From NCBI RefSeq assembly GCF_037095735.1, contig NZ_JBAWKD010000002.1, positions 496,001 through 560,000 of the forward strand: a DNA stretch of 64,000 bases. The letters are read 5' to 3'. The position numbers were made by a program, and so were the translations under genes. Positions within the stretch are counted from its first letter, which is position 1. Each line of letters begins with the position of its first letter. Shown here piece after piece: positions 1-7,978 of the stretch. The DNA comes from Frigidibacter sp037095735. Its GTDB lineage: Bacteria > Pseudomonadota > Alphaproteobacteria > Rhodobacterales > Rhodobacteraceae. Below the pieces are notes generated by a model. The model saw only the letters and a list, made by a program, of their open reading frames with translations, did no database searches and was not told the origin of the DNA.

Positions 1-111
1 ACGCTAGCGTGATCATCCTAGGGCCGCCGCCGAAACCGCGTCAAACCCTTTCGGCTGGCGGGTCGGCCGCGCCGCCTTCGCCGCCCCCCTTTGCGGCGGC
101 CCCGCCCTCGT
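1..111. other. Window edge, no gene seen
   Basis: This is GC-rich sequence beyond the stop codon of the EamA transporter gene. I see no convincing reading frame, RNA gene or terminator in it. It may hold the intergenic remainder beside a gene that lies outside the window. Confidence 0.5.
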
Positions 112-957
112 TCAGCGCGGCCGGCGCCCGGCCAGCGACAGCGTCACCCCGCCGATCACCAGCGCCGCCGCGGCCCAGAATCGCGGCCCCGGCGTCTCGG
201 CCAGTAGCAGCGCGCCGCCCAGCGCCGCGATCACCGGCACCGTCAGCTGCGCCACCGCCGCCCGGCTGGCCGCCAGCCGCGGCAGGCAGGCATACCAGAG
301 CGCATAGCCAAGGCCCGAGGTCACCGCGCCCGACAGCGCCGCCAGACCCACGCCGGCGGCCCCGGGCGCCACCACATCGGGCCGCAGCACCAGCGCCATG
401 AGCCCCAACGGCAGCGCCAGCAGGAAGTTCGCCGCCGTATCGCCCAGCGGGTCGGCCGCGCCGCGGCCGGCCAGCGAATAGATCCCCCAGCCCAGCCCCG
501 CGGCCGCCATCAGCGCCACGCCGCTGCCCGCCAGCCGCGCCGCGCCCGAGGGCCAGGCCAGCAGGCAGAGCCCGGCGAAGGCCAGCCCGGCCCCCAGCGC
601 CCGGCGTGCCGGCACCTGCTCGCCCAGCGCCAGCGCCCCCGCGAACATCGTCAGCTGCACCGCGCCGAACAGGACCAGCGCCCCCGCCCCGGCATCGAGC
701 GTGAGATAGGCGAAGGAAAACCCCAGCATGTAGAGCGCGAGGCTCGCCACCCCCACCGCGCGCCGCGGCCCGAGGCCGGGCCGGAACCCGCGCGGGCGCA
801 GCGCCGCCAGCGCGACCAGCGTCGCCGCCCCCGCCGCCAGCCGCACCGCCGCGAAGCTTGACGGCCCGATGCCGCCCCCCGCCAGCGCAAGCCGGTTCAG
901 CAGCGAGTTGGCCGCGAAGGCCAGCATCGCCAGCCCCACCATCAGGATCAGTCGCAT
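112..957 (-). CDS. EamA/DMT-superfamily membrane transporter
   Basis: The 281-residue protein is almost entirely hydrophobic, with about ten predicted membrane helices. They fall into two five-helix halves, the usual EamA (drug/metabolite transporter) layout and length. Helix boundaries are rich in Gly and Ala, and a Pro-Gly-rich last helix ends in a short basic tail. Members of this family export amino acids, metabolites or drugs across the inner membrane, and the substrate cannot be read from sequence. The ATG at 957 is preceded by GGAGGAG about 8 bases upstream, so the start is well supported. It is divergent from the Nudix gene, with about 108 bases between the two starts. No neighbouring gene indicates the substrate. 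Confidence 0.85.
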   Translation of the reverse strand: MRLILMVGLAMLAFAANSLLNRLALAGGGIGPSSFAAVRLAAGAATLVALAALRPRGFRPGLGPRRAVGVASLALYMLGFSFAYLTLDAGAGALVLFGAVQLTMFAGALALGEQVPARRALGAGLAFAGLCLLAWPSGAARLAGSGVALMAAAGLGWGIYSLAGRGAADPLGDTAANFLLALPLGLMALVLRPDVVAPGAAGVGLAALSGAVTSGLGYALWYACLPRLAASRAAVAQLTVPVIAALGGALLLAETPGPRFWAAAALVIGGVTLSLAGRRPR

Positions 958-1065
958 CCGGGTCTCCTCCCGCGCCCAGCCTCGCGCCGAAAGGCGGGGG
1001 CAGGCAAGGGGCGCGGCGGCCCCGGCGGGCTGGACATCGCGTCGCGCCCGCGCGAGGGTCGTGCC

Positions 1066-1524
1066 ATGGCCCTACCCTCTCCCCGCCTCGCCGTGCGCGC
1101 CCTGATCCTGCACGAGGACAGGCTCCTGATCGTCAACGCCTTCCCCGAGGCGCAAAGCGACCTGTGGTGCGCACCGGGCGGCGGCGTCGAACGCGGCAGC
1201 TCGCTGCCCGACAACCTCGCGCGCGAGATCCTCGAAGAGACCGGCCTGCAGATCGCGGTGGGCGACCCGGTGCTGGTGAACGAATTCCACGATCCCGGCG
1301 GCATCTTCCACCAGGTCGATGTCTACTTCCGCGCCAGCATCACCGGCGGCGAGATCGGCGGCGACTGGACCGACCCGGAAGGCGTGGTCACCCTGCGCCG
1401 CTTCGTGACGCGGGACGAGCTTGCGACGCTGCGCCACAAGCCCGACAGCCTCGCCGCCGCGGCCTGGCCCGCGCCGGATGCGGCCCCGGTGCTCTACGAT
1501 CCGCTCGAGCCGATCCTGCGCTGA
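1066..1524 (+). CDS. Nudix hydrolase with atypical Nudix box
   Basis: The 152-residue protein carries a Nudix fold: an N-terminal strand region, the box around residues 40-62 (GGGVERGSS... REILEETGL), and a C-terminal half rich in Asp and Glu. Nudix enzymes hydrolyse nucleoside diphosphates linked to another moiety, using Mg held by the REUxEE glutamates, which are all present. The first Glu of the GX5EX7REUXEEXGU box is Ser here, a departure from the consensus outside the main metal-binding triad. GAGGG lies about 8 bases before the ATG. It is a monocistronic-looking gene convergent with the GNAT gene, only 4 bases from that gene's stop. The substrate is unknown. Confidence 0.85.
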   Translation: MALPSPRLAVRALILHEDRLLIVNAFPEAQSDLWCAPGGGVERGSSLPDNLAREILEETGLQIAVGDPVLVNEFHDPGGIFHQVDVYFRASITGGEIGGDWTDPEGVVTLRRFVTRDELATLRHKPDSLAAAAWPAPDAAPVLYDPLEPILR

Positions 1525-1528
1525 GCGG

Positions 1529-2011
1529 TCAGACCATCAGGAAGGTTTCGGGATAGACCAGCCGCCCGGCGGTGCCGGCCGTGCCGGGCCGGATCGGATA
1601 GACCAGCGTGTAGTCGCGGGGATAGTCGGACGAAAGCTGCGCCCCCGCCTCGCGGCTGAACCCGAAGCGGCGGTAATAGGCCGGTGGGCCGACCACCGCG
1701 ATCGCCTTGGCCCCCTTCTGCCGCGCGCGGTCCAGCCCGTAGCGCACGATCTCCGAGCCGATGCCCCGGTCCTGCCGGGCCCGGATCACCGCCAGCGGCC
1801 CGACCGCCCACCAGCCCTCGGGCTCGACGAGACGGGCGAAGGCGATATGGCCGATGATCTTGCCCGCATCCTCGGCGACCAGCTCCATCGCCATGTCGCC
1901 CGAGGCGCGCATCGCCTCGACCAGGCGGCTTTCCTCGGGCCGGCCATAGGCGGTGTTCAGAAGCACCGAGATCATCGTGCGGTCGAGATCGCGGACTTCC
2001 CTGAGATTCAT
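1529..2011 (-). CDS. GNAT-family N-acetyltransferase (YhbS-like)
   Basis: The 160-residue protein matches single-domain GNAT acetyltransferases. The acetyl-CoA pyrophosphate-binding loop is visible as RQDRGIGSEI around residues 79-88, preceded by a GPLAV strand and followed by AIAVVGPPAYYRRFGF, a signature close to the YhbS subgroup. Such enzymes move an acetyl group from acetyl-CoA to an amine, and the acceptor is unknown. The frame stays open upstream to 2041, but the ATG at 2011 has GGAGG 7 bases before it and puts the conserved MNLRE start first, so I chose it. It is convergent with the Nudix gene. Confidence 0.85.
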   Translation of the reverse strand: MNLREVRDLDRTMISVLLNTAYGRPEESRLVEAMRASGDMAMELVAEDAGKIIGHIAFARLVEPEGWWAVGPLAVIRARQDRGIGSEIVRYGLDRARQKGAKAIAVVGPPAYYRRFGFSREAGAQLSSDYPRDYTLVYPIRPGTAGTAGRLVYPETFLMV

Positions 2012-2162
2012 GCGCCGGCCTCCGTCAGCTCCGCGCGCCATCCACCGGCGCGGGTCCGGTCCAGAGTGTGCCGCCCCGGCACCCCGTCAAGGCGGGCTCG
2101 CCGCCGGATCGGCAGGGCGCGGCCGACAGCCCGCCCCGCCGGGAAAACCGCTTAAAAAACGG

Positions 2163-3359
2163 TCACATCGCCGCCGAACTCGGCTCGGCCTGCTCGGCCT
2201 CGCGCGTTTCGGGATCGGGCATGCCCTGCCCCGACTGCGCGCCGGCCCCGGCATCCGCCCCCGCCGGGGCCGCAGGCGCCGCGCCGGGCCGCGCCCCGCG
2301 CACGAGGTCATGCACGAAGCCAAGCTTGGCCAGCACCGGCTCGGGCAGCACGAAGGGATAGAGGTCGTTCTGCCCCATCGAGCGGTTCATCGCGTTCAGC
2401 GCGACCGTCAGCGGCATCCACGCCGAGACCAGCCGCTTGATCCCGCGCACCCGGTAGGGATCGAAGTCGAGCTCGGTCGACAGCTCGCCGTCCTCGTCCA
2501 GCTCGGGCTCGACCTTCATCCCGAAGGCCGCCGCCGTCTCCAGCGTGTCGACCATGTGCAGGTAATGGGCCCAGGTCTCTGCCCAGTCCTCCCACGGGTG
2601 CATGGTCGCATAGGCCGAGACATGGGCGTTCTGCCAGCCCGCCGGCGCGCCGTTGGCGTAATGGGTCTGCAGCGCCTGGCCGTAGTCGTAGCTTTCATCG
2701 CCGAAGAGCTCGCGGAACGCCTCGATCCGGCCGCCGTCGCGCACGAGGATGTCCCAGTAGTAATGCCCGATCTCGTGCCGGAAGTGGCCCAGAAGCGTGC
2801 GGTAGCCCTCGTTCATGTCCTGGCGCAGCTTCTCGCGATGCGCGTCGTCGGCCTCGGTCAGGGCGATGGTGACCACGCCCGAATCGTGGCCGGTCATCAC
2901 CCGGTTCGACTGGTCGGGGCTGTCGGCGAGGAAATCGAAGATCATCGGCTCGGGGTGGCCGTCTCCGGCCAGCGGCGCCGGCAGGCCCAGCCGTTCCAGC
3001 GTGTAGATCAGCCGGCGCTTGGCCGCCTCGATCTTCTGCCAGCGGGCATGGTTCACCGGGTCGGCGAGGTCGGGCACCGTCCGGTTGTGCCGGCAGGCCC
3101 GGCAGAAGGTCTCGCCCCGGTCGGCGCGCAGCATCCAGTTGCAGCCGCTCATCTCCCAGTTCGCACAGAACCGGTACTCCTGATCGGGATCGGGCAGCGC
3201 CGTCTCGGCCTCGGCAAGGCGCCAGACCGGCCCCTCGGCCTCGACCGCCGCCATCTGGCCGCGGTCGGGCAGGAAGCCCACCTGGCGGCCGCAGCGCAGA
3301 CAGACCGTGTTCTCGAAGTGCAGCAGCTGACCGCAGCACTGGCATTGGAATAGTTGCAT
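2163..3359 (-). CDS. Putative zinc-binding metallopeptidase (DUF/Peptidase_Mx type)
   Basis: The 398-residue soluble protein begins with a zinc-ribbon-like set of cysteines (C6, C8/C9, C20, C23), followed by a second set (C65, C73, C86, C89). A gluzincin motif HEIGH sits at residues 195-199 within GHFRHEIGHYYW, with acidic residues downstream. This layout is that of the bacterial 'putative zinc-binding metallopeptidase' family, whose substrate is not known to me. The C-terminus (about residues 365-398) is low-complexity Ala/Gly/Pro. The ATG at 3359 has GAGGAG 7 bases upstream and starts immediately before the Cys motif. Longer in-frame starts up to 3395 lack support. It lies downstream of the GGDEF gene on the same strand with a gap of about 64 bases. 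Confidence 0.8.
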   Translation of the reverse strand: MQLFQCQCCGQLLHFENTVCLRCGRQVGFLPDRGQMAAVEAEGPVWRLAEAETALPDPDQEYRFCANWEMSGCNWMLRADRGETFCRACRHNRTVPDLADPVNHARWQKIEAAKRRLIYTLERLGLPAPLAGDGHPEPMIFDFLADSPDQSNRVMTGHDSGVVTIALTEADDAHREKLRQDMNEGYRTLLGHFRHEIGHYYWDILVRDGGRIEAFRELFGDESYDYGQALQTHYANGAPAGWQNAHVSAYATMHPWEDWAETWAHYLHMVDTLETAAAFGMKVEPELDEDGELSTELDFDPYRVRGIKRLVSAWMPLTVALNAMNRSMGQNDLYPFVLPEPVLAKLGFVHDLVRGARPGAAPAAPAGADAGAGAQSGQGMPDPETREAEQAEPSSAAM

Positions 3360-3423
3360 CCACCGCTCCTCGGGCGCGACCGTCGCACCCTGCACAGACC
3401 CGGGATGCCGTCTTGCGGCGCCC

Positions 3424-4296
3424 TCAGGCGCCCAGCATCCCGCCCTGCTGAACCACGGCGACCGCCACCCGGTTCCGACCGGAATCCTTGGCGGTGTAAA
3501 GTCCGCGGTCCGCCTCGCGCATCAGCCCCGGAAGGTCGAGCCCGGGACGGAACATCGCCAGCCCGATCGAGACGGTCACCGGGTTGTTGCCGGCCGACAC
3601 CTGCATCTCGATGCAGCGCACCAGACGCTCGGCCACGTCGCGGGCGTCGGCGGGGGCGACCTTGGGCAGGAACAGCGCGAATTCCTCGCCGCCGATCCGG
3701 GCCAGCACGTCGCCCATGCGGATGTTCATGCTCAGGATCCGGCCGATGTCGGACAGGACGCGATCGCCCTCGCTGTGGCCGTGCAGATCGTTGATCGCCT
3801 TGAAATTGTCGGCGTCGATCATCAGCATCGCGCCCATCAGCGCCGGGTCCGCGCCCATCCGCGCCTCGAAGCCGCGGCGGTTCAGCAGACCGGTCAGCGG
3901 ATCGCTTTCGGATTCCCGCCGGCTCGCGCCCAGACGCTCGTCGACGCTGAGCACCAGCCGGTTCACGTTCTCCATCAGCCGGCCGACCTGGTCGCGGAAG
4001 CCGAAGGGCAAGGGCAGGATCTGCCCCTCCTTGCGGAACAGCGACAGCGAGCGGTCGATGCGGTTCAAGGGCGCCAGCATCGCGTTCAGCAACATCAGCG
4101 TGCCCGCGGTCGAGAACAGCGTGGCGATCAGGATCACCACGAACACCCGCCAGGGCGTCAGCCATTCGCCGCCGAAGGCCAGCAGCCCGATGATCACCAC
4201 CACCAGCGGCACATGCGTGCCCAGGAACGCGATCACGAAGATCTTCGCCATGTAGCTCGTCGGAAACACCCGCGAGAGCGCTGCGTAAAGACGCAT
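3424..4296 (-). CDS. Membrane diguanylate cyclase (GGDEF)
   Basis: The 290-residue protein has two N-terminal membrane helices (about 18-43 and 50-72), a short linker helix, and one GGDEF domain (about 125-285). The active-site motif is GGEEF at 202-206, and the product-inhibition I-site RMGD (RxxD) lies exactly five residues before it, so both catalysis and c-di-GMP feedback should be intact. It is expected to make c-di-GMP from two GTP at the inner membrane. There is no recognisable periplasmic sensor domain. The start is the ATG at 4296 with GGAG 8 bases upstream; an upstream TTG at 4302 is less likely. It lies beyond the groEL terminator, so it probably has its own transcription. Confidence 0.9.
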   Translation of the reverse strand: MRLYAALSRVFPTSYMAKIFVIAFLGTHVPLVVVIIGLLAFGGEWLTPWRVFVVILIATLFSTAGTLMLLNAMLAPLNRIDRSLSLFRKEGQILPLPFGFRDQVGRLMENVNRLVLSVDERLGASRRESESDPLTGLLNRRGFEARMGADPALMGAMLMIDADNFKAINDLHGHSEGDRVLSDIGRILSMNIRMGDVLARIGGEEFALFLPKVAPADARDVAERLVRCIEMQVSAGNNPVTVSIGLAMFRPGLDLPGLMREADRGLYTAKDSGRNRVAVAVVQQGGMLGA

Positions 4297-4351
4297 TCCC
4301 AAATCTCCGTCACCTTACCCGGCACTCAACCTAGACGAACAATGTGCCAAC

Positions 4352-4377
4352 AAAAAGGAGGCCCGAAGGCCCCCTTT
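4352..4377 (-). terminator. Rho-independent terminator of groESL
   Basis: A ten-base-pair stem with one mismatch closes a TTCG tetraloop (read on the minus strand). It ends in a run of five T starting about 27 bases after the groEL stop codon. This is a classical intrinsic terminator for the groES-groEL transcript, and it separates that operon from the GGDEF gene. Confidence 0.85.
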
Positions 4378-4403
4378 CCGTTTCTCGTGCCGGTTGGGCA
4401 GGA

Positions 4404-6044
4404 TTACATCATCCCGTCCATGCCGCCCATGCCGCCCATGCCGCCGCCGGCCGGCGCATCGGCCTTCGGCTTGTCGGCGATCATGGCCTCGGTGGTGATC
4501 AGCAGGGCCGCGACCGAGGCCGCGTCTTCCAGGGCGGTGCGAACCACCTTGGCCGGGTCGATGACGCCGAACTTGAACATGTCGCCATATTCTTCGGTCT
4601 GCGCGTTGAACCCGAAGGTCAGGTCGTTCGACTCGCGGATCTTGCCGGCGACGACGGCGCCGTCGACACCCGCGTTGGTCGCGATCTGGCGCAGCGGGGC
4701 TTCGATCGCACGGCGCACGATGGCGATGCCGGCGTCCTGGTCGCCGTTCGCGCCGGTCAGGCCTTCCAGCTTCTTGCCGGCCTGGACCAGAGCCACGCCA
4801 CCGCCGACGACGATGCCTTCCTGCACGGCCGCACGGGTCGCGTTCAGGGCGTCGTCAACGCGGTCCTTGCGCTCTTTGACCTCGACTTCGGTCATGCCGC
4901 CGACGCGGATGACGGCAACGCCGCCGGCCAGCTTGGCAACACGCTCCTGCAGCTTCTCGCGGTCGTAGTCCGAGGTGGTTTCCTCGATCTGCGCACGGAT
5001 CTGGCTGACGCGGGCTTCGATCTCGGCCTTGTCACCGGCGCCGTCGACGACGGTGGTGTTGTCCTTCGAGATCGAGACCTTCTTGGCCGAGCCGAGCATG
5101 TCGATGGTGACATTCTCGAGCTTCATGCCGAGGTCTTCCGAGATCACCTGGCCGCCGGTCAGGATCGCGATATCCTGCAGCATGGCCTTGCGGCGGTCGC
5201 CGAAGCCCGGGGCTTTCACGGCAGCGATCTTCAGGCCGCCGCGCAGCTTGTTGACCACGAGGGTCGCCAGCGCTTCGCCTTCGACGTCTTCCGCGATGAT
5301 CAGCAGCGGCTTCTGCGACTGGATCACCGATTCCAGCAGCGGGACCATCGGCTGCAGCGACGAGAGTTTCTTCTCGTGCAGCAGGATCACGGCGTCTTCC
5401 AGATCCGCGACCATCTTCTCGGGGTTGGTCACGAAGTAGGGCGACAGGTAGCCACGGTCGAACTGCATGCCTTCGACGACATCCACTTCGGTTTCCATGC
5501 CCTTGTTTTCTTCGACGGTGATCACACCCTCGTTGCCGACCTTCTGCATCGCGTCGGCGATCTGACGGCCGATCGAGGCTTCCGAGTTGGCCGAGATGGT
5601 GCCGACCTGGGCGACTTCGTCCGAGTTGGCGACCGGGCGGGCGGCGGCCTTGATCTCGCCGACGACCTTGGCGGTGGCCAGATCGATGCCGCGCTTCAGG
5701 TCCATCGGGTTCATGCCGGCGGCAACGGCCTTCAGGCCTTCGCGGATGATCGCCTGGGCCAGGACGGTGGCGGTGGTGGTGCCGTCACCGGCTTCGTCGT
5801 TGGTGCGGGAAGCGACTTCCTTCACCATCTGGGCGCCCATGTTCTCGAACTTGTCTTCCAGTTCGATCTCTTTGGCGACCGAGACACCGTCCTTGGTGAT
5901 GCGCGGGGCACCGAACGATTTCTCGATGACGACGTTGCGGCCTTTCGGGCCCAGGGTCACCTTCACCGCGTCGGCGAGGATGTTGACGCCGCGCAGCATG
6001 CGGTTGCGGGCATCGGTATCGAACTTGACGTCCTTGGCAGCCAT
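4404..6044 (-). CDS. groEL: 60 kDa chaperonin GroEL
   Basis: The 546-residue protein is a full-length GroEL/Cpn60. It forms the double-ring ATP-driven folding chamber in the cytoplasm, capped by GroES. Visible hallmarks are the N-terminal MAAKDVKF start, the ATP-site loops LGPKGRNVV and DGTTTATV, the conserved ALxxP/GEALATL apical region, and a C-terminal Gly-Gly-Met tail (GGGMGGMGGM) ending in MM. It is the second gene of groES-groEL, with 74 bases between them, and is controlled by the CIRCE element upstream of groES. Its stop is followed by a strong intrinsic terminator. Confidence 0.99.
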   Translation of the reverse strand: MAAKDVKFDTDARNRMLRGVNILADAVKVTLGPKGRNVVIEKSFGAPRITKDGVSVAKEIELEDKFENMGAQMVKEVASRTNDEAGDGTTTATVLAQAIIREGLKAVAAGMNPMDLKRGIDLATAKVVGEIKAAARPVANSDEVAQVGTISANSEASIGRQIADAMQKVGNEGVITVEENKGMETEVDVVEGMQFDRGYLSPYFVTNPEKMVADLEDAVILLHEKKLSSLQPMVPLLESVIQSQKPLLIIAEDVEGEALATLVVNKLRGGLKIAAVKAPGFGDRRKAMLQDIAILTGGQVISEDLGMKLENVTIDMLGSAKKVSISKDNTTVVDGAGDKAEIEARVSQIRAQIEETTSDYDREKLQERVAKLAGGVAVIRVGGMTEVEVKERKDRVDDALNATRAAVQEGIVVGGGVALVQAGKKLEGLTGANGDQDAGIAIVRRAIEAPLRQIATNAGVDGAVVAGKIRESNDLTFGFNAQTEEYGDMFKFGVIDPAKVVRTALEDAASVAALLITTEAMIADKPKADAPAGGGMGGMGGMDGMM

Positions 6045-6118
6045 CTGACTGTCTCCTGATGTCTAGAGTGGGGGAAGAAAGCGCGCCTGGCACCCCTTCA
6101 GGGGGCGCCGGCAGGTCC

Positions 6119-6406
6119 TCAGGCCAGAATGCCGAGGATGTCGCTTTCCTTCATGATCAGCAGCTCTTCGCCGTTGACGGTCACTTCGGTGCCCGACCAT
6201 TTGCCGAAGAGCACGCGGTCGCCGGCCTTGACCGACATCGCGATCAGCTCGCCCGAGTCCTTGCGGGCGCCTTCGCCCACCGACACGATCTCGCCTTCTG
6301 CCGGCTTCTCTTTGGCGTTGTCGGGGATGATCAGACCGCCCTTGGTCTTCTCTTCGCTCTGCACACGCTTGACCAGGACACGGTCATGAAGCGGTTTGAA
6401 AGCCAT
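6119..6406 (-). CDS. groES: 10 kDa co-chaperonin GroES
   Basis: The 95-residue protein begins MAFKPLHDRVLVKRV and ends in ESDILGILA, the usual GroES ends. The mobile loop lies around residues 17-32 (SEEKTKGGLIIPD). It caps the GroEL ring during folding. The open frame runs upstream to 6451, but the ATG at 6406 matches family starts and has an AGGGAG-like ribosome site just upstream. The longer form would begin inside the CIRCE operator. It is the first gene of the groESL operon. Confidence 0.98.
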   Translation of the reverse strand: MAFKPLHDRVLVKRVQSEEKTKGGLIIPDNAKEKPAEGEIVSVGEGARKDSGELIAMSVKAGDRVLFGKWSGTEVTVNGEELLIMKESDILGILA

Positions 6407-6444
6407 CTGGATGCACTCCCTCAGGGTCCAGGTTAGAAACTTGG

Positions 6445-6471
6445 TTATCACTCACACGGGGCGAGTGCTAA
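6445..6471 (-). promoter_or_regulatory. CIRCE operator (HrcA site)
   Basis: The inverted repeat TTATCACTC-N9-GAGTGCTAA (plus strand) matches the CIRCE consensus TTAGCACTC-N9-GAGTGCTAA with a single change in one arm. It lies 39 bases before the groES start and just downstream of the promoter -10 box. Here the HrcA repressor would block early transcription and the site would also lie in the 5' untranslated RNA. The hrcA gene itself is not in this window. Confidence 0.95.
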
Positions 6472-6480
6472 CGCGCAGCA

Positions 6481-6509
6481 GAGTTAGGCAGGGGGGCGGA
6501 ACCTGTCAA
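6481..6509 (-). promoter_or_regulatory. groESL sigma-70-type promoter
   Basis: On the minus strand a perfect -35 TTGACA (6509-6504) is followed after 17 bases by TAACTC (6486-6481). The CIRCE operator begins 9 bases further downstream, where the start of transcription would fall. I see no clear RpoH-type -10 here. Confidence 0.75.
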
Positions 6510-6669
6510 CACCCGCCGTCCGGGAAAATGCGCGCGCCCGTGCTGCCCCCCCCGGCCGACGCGGTGCGCAGGCGCAGGCCGGGGCTGGCGCAGGCCTTCG
6601 CGGCGCGGGGCCGGTCCGAACACGCCTGCAGGCTGGAAACCACCGCGCGGCTCTGCAACTCTGCCGATC

Positions 6670-7761
6670 ATGACCCGCTCCGCACTCCGCCCCACCCCGC
6701 CGAACCGCCCCCGCCCCGTTGCCCACGTCGCCCGCGCCCGGTCCAGGCTGCGCCCGCTCGGGCTCTGGCTCGCCCTCTGCGCGGGGCTGGCCGCGCCCGG
6801 TCTTGCCGCGGCGGCGGGATCCTGCGGCGGGCAGGACCTGATGGCAGGGCTCGCGCCCGCGCAATCGGCCGCGCTCGATGCCGCGATCGCCGGCCAGCCC
6901 TTCGCCGAGGGCAACCGCTGGCACGCGCGCAAGGGCGCCGCCGAAATCACCCTCGTCGGCACCATGCATGTCGACGATCCCCGGCTCGACGCGCCGCTGG
7001 CCCGGCTGATGCCGGTGCTCGCGCAGGCCGACGGCCTCTGGCTCGAGGCGACGGACGAGGACATGGCCGCGCTCCAGCAGGACATGGCCCGCGATCCCTC
7101 GCTGATGTTCCTGAACGAGGGGCCCTCGCTGCTCGAGCGGATGGGCCCCGACTGGCCGCGGCTCAGGGCCGAGATGGAGGCGCGCGGCATGCCGGCGCTG
7201 ATCGCGGCGCGGCTGCAGCCCTGGTATGTCTCGATGGTGATCGGCCTGCCGCCCTGCGCGATGCAGGCCGCAGGCGACAGCAAGGGGCTCGACGGCCGGC
7301 TGATGGCCGCGGCCCGCACGGCCGGCGTGCCGATGCACGCGCTCGAACCGCGCGACACCGTCTTCCGCCTCTTCGACGCCTTCCCCGTCGACACCCAGGT
7401 CGAGATGATTCGCGCCGCGCTGCCGATGGCCGAGCAGTCCGAGGACCAGTTCGCCACCCTGCTCGCCGCCTATTTCGCCGAAAGCCACCTGCGGCTCTGG
7501 GCCTTCAGCCGGCAGGCCGCGCTCGCGGCCGTGCCCGACGCGGACCGCGCCGAGGCCGAGCGCGACTACGCGCTGTTCGAAGACGCGATCCTGACCCGCC
7601 GCAACGCCGCCTGGGTCGAGCGGCTGACCGAGGCCACCGGCGACGGCAGCCGCGCGCAGCATCTGGTCGCGGCCTTCGGCGCCGCCCATCTCGCCGGGCC
7701 CGAGGGCGTGCTCGCCGGCCTCGCCGCCCGTGGCTGGCAACTTGCGCGCGAGCCGTTCTGA
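6670..7761 (+). CDS. TraB/GumN family protein, exported
   Basis: The 363-residue protein has a basic N-terminus and a hydrophobic signal-like segment (about 28-49, ending AAAAG), suggesting export or anchoring. The TraB/GumN family motifs are in place: GTMH at 97-100 and the C-terminal FGAAHLAGPEGV (about 336-347), which supply candidate metal-binding His and Glu residues. TraB/GumN proteins share a fold with EreA/ChaN/TIKI-type putative metalloenzymes, and their activity in Proteobacteria is not settled. The start codon ATG at 6670 gives a 28-residue basic lead before the hydrophobic core; a shorter start is possible. It is divergent from groES and stands alone. Confidence 0.85.
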   Translation: MTRSALRPTPPNRPRPVAHVARARSRLRPLGLWLALCAGLAAPGLAAAAGSCGGQDLMAGLAPAQSAALDAAIAGQPFAEGNRWHARKGAAEITLVGTMHVDDPRLDAPLARLMPVLAQADGLWLEATDEDMAALQQDMARDPSLMFLNEGPSLLERMGPDWPRLRAEMEARGMPALIAARLQPWYVSMVIGLPPCAMQAAGDSKGLDGRLMAAARTAGVPMHALEPRDTVFRLFDAFPVDTQVEMIRAALPMAEQSEDQFATLLAAYFAESHLRLWAFSRQAALAAVPDADRAEAERDYALFEDAILTRRNAAWVERLTEATGDGSRAQHLVAAFGAAHLAGPEGVLAGLAARGWQLAREPF

Positions 7762-7783
7762 CCCCTGCCTTTCGCATTGGCGG

Positions 7784-7835
7784 AAATATCCCGGGGGGAG
7801 CGCGGCACGCGCGTGGGGGGCAGCGCCCCCCGCCC
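7784..7835 (+). repeat. Intergenic hairpin repeat, ATATCCCGGGGG family, copy 1
   Basis: The copy starts AAATATCCCGGGGGG, then has a GC-rich inverted repeat (GCGCGGCACGCGCG) and ends in the hairpin GGGGGGCAGCGCCCCCC. It is preceded by TTTCGCATTGG. The same modular design recurs near 40.5 kb and 63.8 kb. It follows the TraB/GumN gene, where the terminal hairpin may help end transcription. Confidence 0.75.
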
Positions 7836-7893
7836 CTGAGAAAAATGCCTCCGCCCGCTTCGAAGGTCTCCCCCGCCGCGCCGCCGCCGACCG

Positions 7894-7921
7894 GTGACAT
7901 TCCCCCGGGCGCGGGCTAGAA
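7894..7921 (+). promoter_or_regulatory. Candidate promoter of ppaC
   Basis: GTGACA at 7894 is followed after 16 bases by CTAGAA at 7916, about 58 bases before the ppaC start. The -10 form CTAGAx recurs in other candidate promoters of this window. Confidence 0.45.
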
Positions 7922-7978
7922 CCTGCACGGATTTCAGCGCGCCGGCCGGCCCGGCGCCGTGCACAAGGGTAGGATCCC

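Noticed and set aside
4344..6059. Long plus-strand open frame opposite groEL
   Set aside because: Its translation is rich in His, Asp and Arg with no family resemblance and mirrors the codon structure of groEL on the other strand. High-GC genes commonly keep antisense frames open.
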